Below are positions 1-8,670 of a DNA stretch of 63,651 nt, one piece after another. The position numbers were made by a program, and so were the translations under genes. The DNA lies in NCBI GenBank assembly GCA_964480945.1, contig CAYZRX010000010.1, positions 1 through 63,651 on the forward strand, written 5' to 3'. A model generated the notes under the pieces. It was not told where the DNA came from and did not search any database. It saw only the letters and a list, made by a program, of their open reading frames with translations. The first letter of the stretch is position 1, and every line of letters begins with the position of its first letter. This DNA is from VGWB01 sp964480945 (lineage in GTDB: Bacteria; Bacteroidota; Ignavibacteria; UBA10030).

Positions 1-138
1 GGCCATTGACATTTCCAGCGGACTCAATTAGTTTGTTATGAACTGGCTGCCGGTCAACCAGCCCGGATCGGCTTTTTCCTCTCGAGTCATACACCATACA
101 GCCCACTGATCTGTTTCACGACGTTCAGCCTCACAAAA

Positions 139-1065
139 ATGAAAACGATCCTCTGCATCCTCGCGATATCTGCAGGCACTCTCAGTCCAGTCCCTGCACA
201 GACAAACGACACGACGACGCAATACCCTAAGGTCAGGTTCGGCTCGGTCGTGCCGCTCTCACGATATGTCCGGCTGGTCGCCGGCCAACGGCAAATCGAC
301 CCAGATACACCTGTGGCATTGAATCCAGAGGAGATCCTCCTCCTGCGACTGATCTTCGTCCGCGACAGTCTCTCAGCCGAAGACGGCCCGCAGTTCCTCA
401 AGGTGACAACAACCTCAACGAACAGGAACGAACATATCCTCGACGACAACGTTCAATTTGCGATCACATTTCGTCGCTTGGCGGATGCATCCGCCGATCT
501 CCGGGAACTTGAACGCTTTGGCAGCCAGGTCGCTCCGCTCGGCTATATGAATGCGGAAATGGTGCAAGCGGTTTCAATTCAAGTCGATTCGCTCGGAGAG
601 TGGGGGCATCTGTTCATTCGTATTGAGCCGGAACAAGAGATTGTCAAATACTTCGGCAGGATCAAGAATAGACTCGAATACCACATCTTGGTCAAGGGTC
701 GAACGTTGGAAACCGGATTCACGCTCAGCGTACCGAAGGTATTGTACGACACTCGCAGACCTGATTCCGTTGTATATGGAAAGAGCAGTGCCATGCTGCG
801 ACTCTACTTCCTGAATGGCGAAACAGGTATCCGATATCCGATCAGCTTCGGCGTTGGAACATTCGGCGTCGACTCGCCGATCGATGTCTCGCGATCCGGC
901 GGGGGATTCGCGATGTCGCTCTACTTTGACGTCGTTCAAATGTTGAGGAGCTTCGACATCAAGTTATCCTACGGTGTCAATGCCGGATTCGACATCTCGC
1001 CGTTTTTTTCCATCGGGCACAAACCGCGGCTGCTATTCAACGCCCGCTTGGGGATATCACCGTAG
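139..1065 (+). CDS. Exported protein of unknown function with beta-strand-rich C-terminus
   Basis: A 308-aa protein whose first ~21 residues form a Sec signal peptide (MKT + hydrophobic core, cleavage expected after PVPAQ). The mature part is rich in alternating polar/hydrophobic segments. The last ~80 residues (PISFGVGTFGV..., FAMSLYFDVV..., GFDISPFFSIG, LLFNARLGISP) look like amphipathic beta strands, so a periplasmic or outer-membrane-associated location is plausible. I do not recognise a family. The start has no clear Shine-Dalgarno (tcacaaaaATG). It stands alone, about 170 bp before the next small exported protein. Bases 1-138 upstream hold no convincing gene; at most the last residues of something to the left end near base 31. 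Confidence 0.75.
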   Translation: MKTILCILAISAGTLSPVPAQTNDTTTQYPKVRFGSVVPLSRYVRLVAGQRQIDPDTPVALNPEEILLLRLIFVRDSLSAEDGPQFLKVTTTSTNRNEHILDDNVQFAITFRRLADASADLRELERFGSQVAPLGYMNAEMVQAVSIQVDSLGEWGHLFIRIEPEQEIVKYFGRIKNRLEYHILVKGRTLETGFTLSVPKVLYDTRRPDSVVYGKSSAMLRLYFLNGETGIRYPISFGVGTFGVDSPIDVSRSGGGFAMSLYFDVVQMLRSFDIKLSYGVNAGFDISPFFSIGHKPRLLFNARLGISP

Positions 1066-1238
1066 ATCGATTCGGAGAACTAGGCGACGACGTTCATGTT
1101 TGTCAGCCTCGTGAAGCCGACGACCAGGTCGAGCGGGTAACAGGGCTGCGAACGTTGAGCGCACGTTTATCGTCTAAGGTGCAGGGACCGCAAATTCGGT
1201 CCGTCTCCGTGTGCCATTCGGTCGAAGGAACTGATCAA

Positions 1239-1550
1239 ATGAACAGACTCCATCTTTCCATTCTTCTCATAGTGTTGGTGGGATTCTCCATCAGCGGACT
1301 CTCGGCTCAGGAGAGACCCAAACGGAGCGTGCGGCCACCCGGCCCTCCCCCCGATTCCTCTCTGACGATCGTCACGAAAGTCCCGTTCAATGGTCGCAAC
1401 TACTTCATCAGAATCGTGCCCGTGGACAGCTCGTTCCACGATCCCATGCCGATGTTCAATCCTGAACGTGGACGAATGATCTTCTGGAGGGACTCGCTGG
1501 AACGCCTCTTGCCGGACTCGCTCTTGAGACTCCTGCCGAGGAACAGGTGA
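1239..1550 (+). CDS. Small exported protein of unknown function
   Basis: A 103-aa protein with a clear signal peptide (MNRLHLSILLIVLVGFSIS, cleavage near LSAQ). The frame stays open upstream to a TTG at 1155. The ATG at 1239 is preferred because it begins the signal peptide and has a GAAGGAA ribosome site 8-10 bases upstream. The mature ~80 residues contain a Pro/Arg-rich segment (RPPGPPPDSS) and then charged sequence ending in RLLPDSLLRLLPRNR. No family recognised and no cysteines in the mature part. Function unknown. Confidence 0.6.
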   Translation: MNRLHLSILLIVLVGFSISGLSAQERPKRSVRPPGPPPDSSLTIVTKVPFNGRNYFIRIVPVDSSFHDPMPMFNPERGRMIFWRDSLERLLPDSLLRLLPRNR

Positions 1551-1647
1551 TAACGGTGAAGGAAACCTGATCGGATATCCTCTTGAAGGGCGAACCGAGG
1601 AAAAAACCTCACAACGCTTCATCGGACAATATCAAGACGGGAGAAGT

Positions 1648-2118
1648 ATGAAAAGCACCAAACGCATCGCGCTGGTTGCACACGACAACCGGAAGAAAGA
1701 CCTCATTGAATGGGTCGAGTGGAATTGGAGCGCCCTTCTGGACCACAAGCTGATCTGCACGGGCACGACCGGCACGCTGGTGGAAGGTGCTATCATGAGA
1801 AAACTGGAGAAGGGCTCGAAGAAAACGGTCAACGTCGCCAAGCTGAAATCCGGACCGCTCGGCGGCGACCAGCAGCTTGGTTCCCTCATTACGGAAGGGG
1901 AGATCGATCTACTCATCTTCCTGTGGGACCCGATGGAGCCGCAGCCGCACGACGTCGATGTCAAGGCGCTGCTGAGGATCGCCGTCCTCTACAACGTACC
2001 GACCGCGTGCAATCGTTCCACAGCCGACTTCATGATCTCTTCGCCCCTCTTCACCGCGGAGTATGAGCCGATCCTGGTGGATTACTCGGGGTACATTCAC
2101 AGAGAATTGAAGCTTTGA
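1648..2118 (+). CDS. mgsA: Methylglyoxal synthase
   Basis: Converts dihydroxyacetone phosphate to methylglyoxal and phosphate, a cytoplasmic overflow branch of glycolysis. The 156-aa length is normal for the family. Visible hallmarks are the N-terminal IALVAHD, the phosphate-binding CTGTTGTLVEGA (about residues 37-48), GPLGGDQQLGSLI with catalytic Asp74, and PHDVDVKALLR with His101 and Asp104. These match E. coli Asp71, His98 and Asp101. The C-terminus NVPTACNRSTADFMI also fits. The ATG at 1648 follows a GGGAGAAGT ribosome site. The gene appears monocistronic and is convergent with the large Asp-box gene on the other strand. Confidence 0.95.
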   Translation: MKSTKRIALVAHDNRKKDLIEWVEWNWSALLDHKLICTGTTGTLVEGAIMRKLEKGSKKTVNVAKLKSGPLGGDQQLGSLITEGEIDLLIFLWDPMEPQPHDVDVKALLRIAVLYNVPTACNRSTADFMISSPLFTAEYEPILVDYSGYIHRELKL

Positions 2119-2168
2119 GGCGGAAAGGCTTCCCTAGGAATCAGGAAGGATCAACCCGCCTGCTCTCT

Positions 2169-5100
2169 CTACTCCACGCTCAAAGGAGAGAGATTGGCCT
2201 TTCTGAGACCGTCGTTCAACCGCTTCAATTCCCTTGTCCTCAGGTCGCTCCAACGTCCCAGCACCTCCTTGAGAGATCCCTGCTGTTGACGCACACCGCC
2301 TACAGCCTGGCTCGTCGGCCTCGCGTCGGCGCTCTGGAGTAGCGCCATCAGGTAGAGGAGCTTCGTTTGAAGTCCTACCAGCGTCTCCTGCCGCCCCAGT
2401 GAAGCGGAGGGCCTGAAGTAGATGATGTCGACATCAGAAGCCCTGCCGGTTCCGTCGATCGAAGCCGCCTTCTTCTCAAAGTCATCCAGAGCTTCCTTCA
2501 GCCCGCCCAGGTTCTCCTTTTTCAGTAGCGACTGAACCTGAAGTCTCAGTCCTCGAATGCGCTCGCGCGTCGTACGTATCCTCTGCAAGCCGTCGTAACA
2601 GGCCATGGACAAGTCAAACTGCTGCTTGAGGACTGCGCCTGATATCTTGACGCGGGGATCGAGCTTGACCATCATCGGCTGCGTGAAGGACTTACCATCG
2701 ACCGTCAGGCGAACCGTGTATTCACCGGGCTGCACCCAGGGTCCTAGAGGCGACGTCGGCGTGTTGTGGGAGATTGCCGACATAGGATAGGAGCGACGCA
2801 CCCCCTCCGGCGGAGCGTAATGGAGATCCCAAACAAACCGCTGCATGCCTGCCTTCGCGGAAAGTACCCGGGGCGGGCGGAACCAATACGTCGGATAGGG
2901 AAGCATGTCTTGATTCAAGACCTCCGGCTTGTCCGAGCTGGAGTACTGCCGAACAAGCTTGCCCGAATGATCGAGGATCTCCAGCTTCACCTCGGAGGCA
3001 TCGGTTTTCAAGTAATAGTCGATGAGAGCTCCGTCGGGTGGATTCTCCCCCGCCGGCTCCTCGGGCGGAAGCGGCGTGTCCGTGTTGTTGTTCCAATGCA
3101 CGCGCATCGCCACCTGCGGCTTGAAAAGGAACGCGTCCGCCACAGCGACCTTCGCGGTGATTTGGCGGAGCGGAGTGATATCATCGAGGATCCAGAACGA
3201 GCGCCCGTGCGTCCCGACGACCACATCATCGTTATGGATCACGAGGTCGCGGATGGAGGTCGCGGGCATGTTAAGACGCAGTGGCTCCCAGTCGTCGCCA
3301 TCGTTGAACGAGACGTAGACGGCCCGCTCCGTGCCGACGAAGAGGAGTCCCTTCCGAACCGGGTCCTCGCGGACCGTGTTGACGGGCCCGTTGTCCGGGA
3401 GACCGTTCGCGATCTCCTTCCACGTCTTCCCACCATCATGCGTGCGGTAGACGTGCGGCCGCATGTCGTCCAGCCTGATCCGATTTATGGCCACATAGGC
3501 TGTTTTGGTATCGAAATGACCGGCATCCATTTGGGCCACCTTGCTCCACGAAGTCACTCCAGCCGGCGTGACATTTTGCCAATGCTTGCCGCCGTCTCTC
3601 GTGACGTGGATGAGACCGTCGTCTGTCCCCACCCAGATGATGTTGACGTCTCTGTAGGAGGGCGCGACAGCGTAGATGACACCGCGGCGCGGCTGGTTTG
3701 CCATCTCCGGCGTGCGGAAGATCCCGATGTTCTCCGGAACGTCCGGCTTTTCACGCGAAAGGTCCGGCGAGATGATCTGCCAGCTGTAGCCGCCGTTCGT
3801 CGTCTTGAACAGAACACTGGAAGCAAGGTAAAGGACATGAGGATCGACGGGCGAGAAGAGCAGAGGCATCGTCCGGATGAAGCGGTACCTGCCCGATCGG
3901 ATCGGTTCCGGAGCAATATTCTGCACCTGGCCGGTCAGCTTGTCGTAGCGCGTGACTTTGCCGCCGTAGACGATGTTGGGATGGAGAGGATCGGGCGCAA
4001 TATAGGCATACTCCTCCGCGCCGACAGGATGCCATTCACGGAACGTGATCTCACCGTCATTGCCGCGGCTGGCGATGCCGACCGAACCGCTCTCCTGCTG
4101 TCCGCCATAGACATTGTAAGGAAATTGATTGTCCGTGATGACGTGGTAGAACTGGGCCGTCGGCTGGTTGTACCAGGAGCTCCAGGTTTCACCGCCGTTC
4201 ACGGTGAGCGTCGCCCCTTGGTCGGCAGCAAGCAGAATGATGTCGGGATTGTCGGGGCTGATCCAGATGCGGTGATAATCGTCCCCACCCGGCGCTCCTT
4301 TGAAGCCGGTGAACGTCTTCCCGCCGTCCGTCGAGCGGTACGTCGCAACGTTGGCAACGTAGACGATGTCCTTGTTCTTCGGATCGGCTTTGATCTCCGC
4401 GAAATCGCCGCCGCGCCCCCACAAACGGCGTTCGGTGTTGATGAGCTGCCAGGTTTCGCCTTCATCGTCGGATCGGTAGATGCCCCCTTTCTGCCGGGCA
4501 TCGACCGTCGCGTAGATGCGGTCCGGATCGCTCGTCGCGATCCCAAAACCGATCCGCCCCAGGCCCTCCTCTGCCGTCGGCAGGCCGCCAGTGAGCTGTC
4601 GCCACGTATTTCCACCGTCGGTCGATTTGAAAAGTCCGCTTGTCTTCCCCTGCCACGCGCCATTCTCCCAAGGACCTTCACGTGCAGCCCACAGATCGGT
4701 GTAGATGATATCCGGATTTTTCGGATCGAAGGCGAGCTCGATTGCGCCCGTATTCTCGTCCTTATAGAGAATCTTCTCCCAAGTCGCGCCGCCATCGGTC
4801 GATCGGAAGACGCCCCGCTGCTCGTTCGGCCCGTACGGATGTCCGAGGACGGCAACGAAAACTCGATTCGCGTCCCGGGGGTCCACGATTACCTGGCCGA
4901 TCTGCTGCGCATCGCCGAGGCCGATATGCTTCCACGTCTTCCCAGCGTCGGTCGACTTGAACAAGCCGTCGCCGACTGAAAGGTCTGGCCGCTGCAGGCC
5001 CTCACCGCTCCCCACGTAGATGACGTCGGGGTTCGAGGGAGCGACGGCGAGCGCGCCGATCGATCCCGTCGGTTGGTCGTCGAAGATCGGCACCCAGGTG

Positions 5101-5324
5101 TGGCCGTAATCGTTGCTTTTCCAGACGCCGCCGTTGTTGACGCCGATGTAGTACAGGTTCGGCTGGCCAGGGACGCCAGTGGCACCCACAGTTCTTCCCG
5201 CGCGGTGCGGTCCGATCATCCGCCAGCGCATGCTTTGGTATAAGCTCTGGTCAAACTGCTGGGCAAGAACAAATTGCCAAAGTCCTAGAAAAGCGAGGAA
5301 TAGCACCCATGTTTTAGTCTTCAC
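2169..5324 (-). CDS. Secreted Asp-box (BNR) propeller protein, VPS10/sortilin-like
   Basis: A 1051-aa exported protein with signal peptide MKTKTWVLFLAFLGLWQF (cleavage near LAQQ). About eleven Asp-box motifs recur through roughly residues 65-730, for example SNDYGHTW, STDAGKTW, STDGGATW, STDGGNTW, SDDEGETW, TTNGGYSW, TRDGGKHW and THDGGKTW. This is the signature of multi-bladed BNR/sortilin-type beta-propellers. The last ~300 residues lack Asp boxes and contain an Ig-like stretch (GEYTVRLTVDGKSFTQPM) followed by a helical tail. Such proteins are often annotated as 'glycosyl hydrolase' or 'VPS10 domain protein', but I see no defined catalytic set, so enzymatic function is not claimed. The ATG is preceded by GGAGGTGAACGGTGAAG on the minus strand. 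Confidence 0.88.
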   Translation of the reverse strand: MKTKTWVLFLAFLGLWQFVLAQQFDQSLYQSMRWRMIGPHRAGRTVGATGVPGQPNLYYIGVNNGGVWKSNDYGHTWVPIFDDQPTGSIGALAVAPSNPDVIYVGSGEGLQRPDLSVGDGLFKSTDAGKTWKHIGLGDAQQIGQVIVDPRDANRVFVAVLGHPYGPNEQRGVFRSTDGGATWEKILYKDENTGAIELAFDPKNPDIIYTDLWAAREGPWENGAWQGKTSGLFKSTDGGNTWRQLTGGLPTAEEGLGRIGFGIATSDPDRIYATVDARQKGGIYRSDDEGETWQLINTERRLWGRGGDFAEIKADPKNKDIVYVANVATYRSTDGGKTFTGFKGAPGGDDYHRIWISPDNPDIILLAADQGATLTVNGGETWSSWYNQPTAQFYHVITDNQFPYNVYGGQQESGSVGIASRGNDGEITFREWHPVGAEEYAYIAPDPLHPNIVYGGKVTRYDKLTGQVQNIAPEPIRSGRYRFIRTMPLLFSPVDPHVLYLASSVLFKTTNGGYSWQIISPDLSREKPDVPENIGIFRTPEMANQPRRGVIYAVAPSYRDVNIIWVGTDDGLIHVTRDGGKHWQNVTPAGVTSWSKVAQMDAGHFDTKTAYVAINRIRLDDMRPHVYRTHDGGKTWKEIANGLPDNGPVNTVREDPVRKGLLFVGTERAVYVSFNDGDDWEPLRLNMPATSIRDLVIHNDDVVVGTHGRSFWILDDITPLRQITAKVAVADAFLFKPQVAMRVHWNNNTDTPLPPEEPAGENPPDGALIDYYLKTDASEVKLEILDHSGKLVRQYSSSDKPEVLNQDMLPYPTYWFRPPRVLSAKAGMQRFVWDLHYAPPEGVRRSYPMSAISHNTPTSPLGPWVQPGEYTVRLTVDGKSFTQPMMVKLDPRVKISGAVLKQQFDLSMACYDGLQRIRTTRERIRGLRLQVQSLLKKENLGGLKEALDDFEKKAASIDGTGRASDVDIIYFRPSASLGRQETLVGLQTKLLYLMALLQSADARPTSQAVGGVRQQQGSLKEVLGRWSDLRTRELKRLNDGLRKANLSPLSVE

Positions 5325-5661
5325 CGTTCACCTCCAGAGAGTTCTTCAGGTTTGAGATTGTTGATTTCACTTTCGGACAGATCTTGCGTGAGTCGCACAG
5401 CGTTGCGGAGTCAGAGTCGTGAGGCCTTCAAGGGAAGGTATGTAAAGAGAACAAAAACTCCCAACCGAGTCGTTCCCGTGCTTGGATCGTACCGGTCGGG
5501 ATCTCCGTGCCCACGCGTAGCGTCGGAACGAGCCGCGCACAGCAGTTCTTGCCCCCACGCCCCTGCGTGGGGGCGCGCTCCCAGTTTGCTCCGGTTCCCA
5601 TTCCCACTCGGAGCATGGGAACGAGCCCCGCCACATGGCCCCCCTGCGTCAGGGTCAGATG
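5325..5661. repeat. Intergenic stretch with GC-rich hairpin repeats
   Basis: No gene is supported here; the small ORFs present look like repeat read-through. The right half is built of palindromes. A perfect 10-bp stem GCCCCCACGC/GCGTGGGGGC lies at 5551-5574 with a 4-base loop. An inverted pair GTTCCCAT/ATGGGAAC lies further right, together with phrases of the 'GGAACGAGCC' type occurring twice. The stretch lies downstream of the leftward thyA-like gene's neighbourhood and upstream of the Asp-box gene, so it must also contain the latter's promoter. No convincing promoter boxes were found. Confidence 0.45.
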
Positions 5662-6552
5662 TCAATGGCTGCTATCGTAGTCCCTGATCTTCTCCCTGAT
5701 CATCGGCTCGGCGCCGTTGAACATCTCCTGAATGAACTCATCGTGAAAGTTGAAGGTCCGTTCCTCGAAGGGAATCTTGTCAAGACGATCGAAGAGCAGC
5801 TGACGGGCTCCCTCGATGTCCTTCCCGTAAATGTGGTAGGAATCGGCATGCCAGTTCAACCTCCCCAGCTCGACTCTCCTGCCGGTCTTGTTGGCAACTC
5901 CCGCCGCAATGATCTCTTTGTTAAGCTGGATGAAACCGAACATGTTCATGAAACTGGCTCCCCACGCATCGTTGCTCCGGAATCGAACGTTGCAATTGAG
6001 CCAGTCGACCCCATCCTCATCTTCCAGAATCCTGTACCATAAGGACTGCAGGCATGGAGGATCGTAGCAGGTGTTGTCCAGGTTCGGCATCCACGTGATC
6101 ATCTGCGCCTGGCGGGTGAAAGGCTGCTTTGCCAGCTTGTCGATCACAATGTCGATCTGGTTGATGTTGAAGATACCGACCTGTTGCGATTTCCCGCCGA
6201 CCAGCTCGCGCCATGCGCCGTAGGCTGCAAGACGCCCGTGATAGGTGTATTCCCACCGCGTGTCATTCGGATCGTTGATATTCTTGACCCAGTGGTCCTT
6301 CGCACCGAACAGTTCCATCGTGTACTCCTTGAGGTCCTCGATGCCGCCGGGAAAGGCCTTGTGGATCATCGGATCGGCGTAGGGATCAAGAATCGTGATG
6401 TCCATCGTCGCGTCGATGCTGGGCGGGTCGTCCGGCTTGTCATACTGGGTCTTGAACGGAACGCCGTTTCTATGAAGCTCTATGAGTGCCTTTTCATAGG
6501 CTTGTGCGAGGGTTTGTTCGGATACGGTAAGTACCGGTATGTTGTGCGGCAT
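5662..6552 (-). CDS. Thymidylate synthase-fold protein (ThyA-like)
   Basis: A 296-aa soluble protein with the layout of the ThyA family (dUMP methylation with methylene-tetrahydrofolate). Likely nucleophile Cys167 lies in DPPCLQSLWYRI. The dUMP-phosphate/base-binding block LNCNVRFRSNDAWGASFMNMFGF (about 186-207) corresponds to the canonical 'QRSxDxxLGxPFN' region. A late WHADSYHIYGKD corresponds to 'DxHIYxxH'. The sequence departs from standard bacterial ThyA at several of these positions (PPCLQ for PCH, RSND, FMNMFG). It could therefore be a divergent thymidylate synthase or a relative acting on another deoxynucleotide. No dihydrofolate reductase gene is adjacent. An ATG with an AGGA-like upstream sequence starts it. 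Confidence 0.75.
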   Translation of the reverse strand: MPHNIPVLTVSEQTLAQAYEKALIELHRNGVPFKTQYDKPDDPPSIDATMDITILDPYADPMIHKAFPGGIEDLKEYTMELFGAKDHWVKNINDPNDTRWEYTYHGRLAAYGAWRELVGGKSQQVGIFNINQIDIVIDKLAKQPFTRQAQMITWMPNLDNTCYDPPCLQSLWYRILEDEDGVDWLNCNVRFRSNDAWGASFMNMFGFIQLNKEIIAAGVANKTGRRVELGRLNWHADSYHIYGKDIEGARQLLFDRLDKIPFEERTFNFHDEFIQEMFNGAEPMIREKIRDYDSSH

Positions 6553-6611
6553 CCTGAGTCTCCAGCAAGATTGACTTTGTGTTCAAGTGTGCTGAGCGAC
6601 CCTCTCTCTGT

Positions 6612-6655
6612 CCCGACTGCCGTCGGGGCATCCCTCTCCCGCAAGCGGGAGAGGG
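6612..6655 (-). terminator. Tandem hairpins downstream of the GH127 gene
   Basis: Two perfect hairpins lie in the 124-bp gap. One is CCCGAC/GTCGGG (6612-6627). The other is CCCTCTCCCGC/GCGGGAGAGGG (6632-6655, 2-base gap between arms). They sit just past the stop codon of the leftward GH127-type gene and before the thyA-like gene, so they may act as a terminator or as a dispersed palindromic repeat. No clean T-tract follows on the minus strand. Confidence 0.4.
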
Positions 6656-6676
6656 AATAAGGGTGAGGGTTTTCGC

Positions 6677-8506
6677 CTACCACAGGCTGTAGGGCAGAGC
6701 GTCTCGATCGAAGTACATCTGATACGGATAATCTTCTCCGACCGCGTAGAACGGCCTGAACTTCGAGCCGACGCGGCCTCCACCGGGGGGTTGTATGCGA
6801 AACACGTTCGACGGGGTATCGGGTATGAGCCATGCGGCGAGCTCGTCGTCTGTTTTCGGCAGGCGGAGTTCCGACTCATGATGATCCGAGTCGAGCACAA
6901 GCACCGCCGGTCCGCGCACAACGGCAACGCGGTCCGGATGCTGGCGATCCGCCGCCTCCATCCGCATCCGCAATGGGATACGAATCTCCATCGTATCGCC
7001 AGGACTCCACGTGCGCTCGATCGTCGCCCAGGTCCCCGGCACGCATTTCACATCGACAGCCGTCCCGTTCACCTTCGCCGACACATCTCGTGACCAGCCC
7101 GGCACCCTGAAATGCAGCGGGAACCTCGTGCCACGTTTCATCTCCAGCTTCAAGGTGCTTGTTTCCTCTTCCGGATACTTGGTATCCTGAATCAGCTTCA
7201 CCTCTCCCTCCGGACCTTTCCACGTAACCTCGGAGGGCAGATACAGATTGACGAAGAGACCTTCATCATCCTTGAAGTAGATGTTGTTGTGATAGTCTGA
7301 TACATCCTGAATGTACGTGCCTGAGCAGCAGGTGTAGAACTCCCAGAGGTACACCTTCATCCCCCCGGCGACCCGATAATCGGAGTAATAGAAGTTTTTC
7401 CCTCCGGTCGTGATGGGGAGGGCTGCTCCGATCCCGTTGTAGAGGAGTCGCTCCATCCAGTCGCCGTAGCGCGACTCGCCGGTGAATTCCATCAGGTACC
7501 TTGCTAGCTTAAACCCCGCCCACGAACCGCAGCCGGTCTCAAAGGTGTTGTACCGGCTCTCGAGCGCTCGACCGAGACTCCCGTTCGGCGCCATAAGCGT
7601 TTCAGCCGGACCGAAGCCTCCAGGGGCGTAGCACTGGAAATTCTGCAGGTAATCGTATGCGTTCTTGATAATCTGGAGGTACTCAGGATCGCCGGTGACA
7701 GCATAGGCCATGGCAGCGCTGCTGAATGAATTGACGTGGCTGTACGCGTGGACACCGTGGGCATCGGCCGGAGCCGCGGTGCGGGCGAACTTGTTCCAGT
7801 ACGGATGATACAACCAGACCTCGGCGAAGGCTTTGAATTTCGGATTTCCCGTGAGCTGATAGGCGCGGTAGAGATTTTCGGAGAGCGTGTACCACTCGCT
7901 CGGCCTTCCTTGGTACACTCCGTCCGGCCTGGCTCTCGCCGGGACATTGTCCCGGCTGAACGTCCTGCTGGCCCAATCCGTGATTTTCTCCAGCATCGGA
8001 ATAGCCTCCGCGCAGTCGGCATAAAGCTGCATATCCACGAGACCGCAGACCATCTTATCGTAGGTGTAGTGGCGCAAGCCGCAATCACCGTCGGGCTTCA
8101 CGGTCTTAGCCCACTCGGTCATCAGGCGCACTGCTTTGTCGCGCATTGCGCTGTCACCTGTCGCGCGGTACATCCTCGACATTCCGCTGAGCCATTGACC
8201 GAAGACGGTTGAGCTATTTCTCTCACACCATCCTCCAAGGGTCTTCCCAGGTGCCGGGAGTCCGGCAGCCGCGCGGAAGCCCTTCAGAATATCGTCGTCC
8301 GGCACCCCGTAATAGTACTCCCGAGCGTGCTGATACTGATGGAGAAATCGGCTTCCCAGGAGCCGCACACCGCGGTAATCAAACGGCTCGAGCTTGACCT
8401 TCACAGCCGAATCCGCGGATCTGAGGGAAAAGGTGCCGGCCTTCGTCGCTTGAGCGACCATCATTGCCGCTGCGGGCGCGGCTTTCAAAAAGTCCCTACG
8501 TTGCAT
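6677..8506 (-). CDS. Tat-exported GH127-type (DUF1680) beta-L-arabinofuranosidase-like protein
   Basis: A 609-aa protein beginning with a twin-arginine signal (QRRDFLKAAPAAAMM). The body matches the GH127/DUF1680 (alpha/alpha)6-barrel family: QHAREYYYGVPDDDILKGFR early, then aromatic helices such as RPSEWYTLSENLYRAY. Candidate zinc/catalytic residues are visible as FETGC (Glu323, Cys326) and FYTCCSG (Cys393-Cys394), analogous to the Glu and paired Cys of the characterised Bifidobacterium enzyme. The Glu-Cys spacing differs by one residue. The C-terminal third is beta-rich (FPLHFRVPGWSRDVSAKVNG). A role in removing L-arabinofuranose from plant glycans is an inference. The ATG has AGGAGCAAGTATC upstream. 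Confidence 0.85.
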   Translation of the reverse strand: MQRRDFLKAAPAAAMMVAQATKAGTFSLRSADSAVKVKLEPFDYRGVRLLGSRFLHQYQHAREYYYGVPDDDILKGFRAAAGLPAPGKTLGGWCERNSSTVFGQWLSGMSRMYRATGDSAMRDKAVRLMTEWAKTVKPDGDCGLRHYTYDKMVCGLVDMQLYADCAEAIPMLEKITDWASRTFSRDNVPARARPDGVYQGRPSEWYTLSENLYRAYQLTGNPKFKAFAEVWLYHPYWNKFARTAAPADAHGVHAYSHVNSFSSAAMAYAVTGDPEYLQIIKNAYDYLQNFQCYAPGGFGPAETLMAPNGSLGRALESRYNTFETGCGSWAGFKLARYLMEFTGESRYGDWMERLLYNGIGAALPITTGGKNFYYSDYRVAGGMKVYLWEFYTCCSGTYIQDVSDYHNNIYFKDDEGLFVNLYLPSEVTWKGPEGEVKLIQDTKYPEEETSTLKLEMKRGTRFPLHFRVPGWSRDVSAKVNGTAVDVKCVPGTWATIERTWSPGDTMEIRIPLRMRMEAADRQHPDRVAVVRGPAVLVLDSDHHESELRLPKTDDELAAWLIPDTPSNVFRIQPPGGGRVGSKFRPFYAVGEDYPYQMYFDRDALPYSLW

Positions 8507-8670
8507 GATACTTGCTCCTTTGCTTGTGTATTCCGACTCGTCTTTCCCGGAAACTGTACTACAGATGATGCAGCATGATCCGATGATGTGTCCTTGATAA
8601 GGGCGGAACGTCCAATCCTCTGCGGGTGGTTTCTTCTAAGGGATGAGGCAGATTGCTGCAGTTCTTTGCC

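Noticed and set aside
1..138. A leftward 64-aa open frame and a possible rightward C-terminus ending near base 31
   Set aside because: Too short and without supporting motifs to call as a gene.
2766..4979. 737-aa open frame on the plus strand opposite the Asp-box gene
   Set aside because: It is the complement of a GC-rich coding gene; Arg/Asp/Val-rich composition, no start signals and no family resemblance.
5352..5687. Several short open frames through the GC-rich hairpin region
   Set aside because: They exist on both strands because the sequence is palindromic and lack coding signals.
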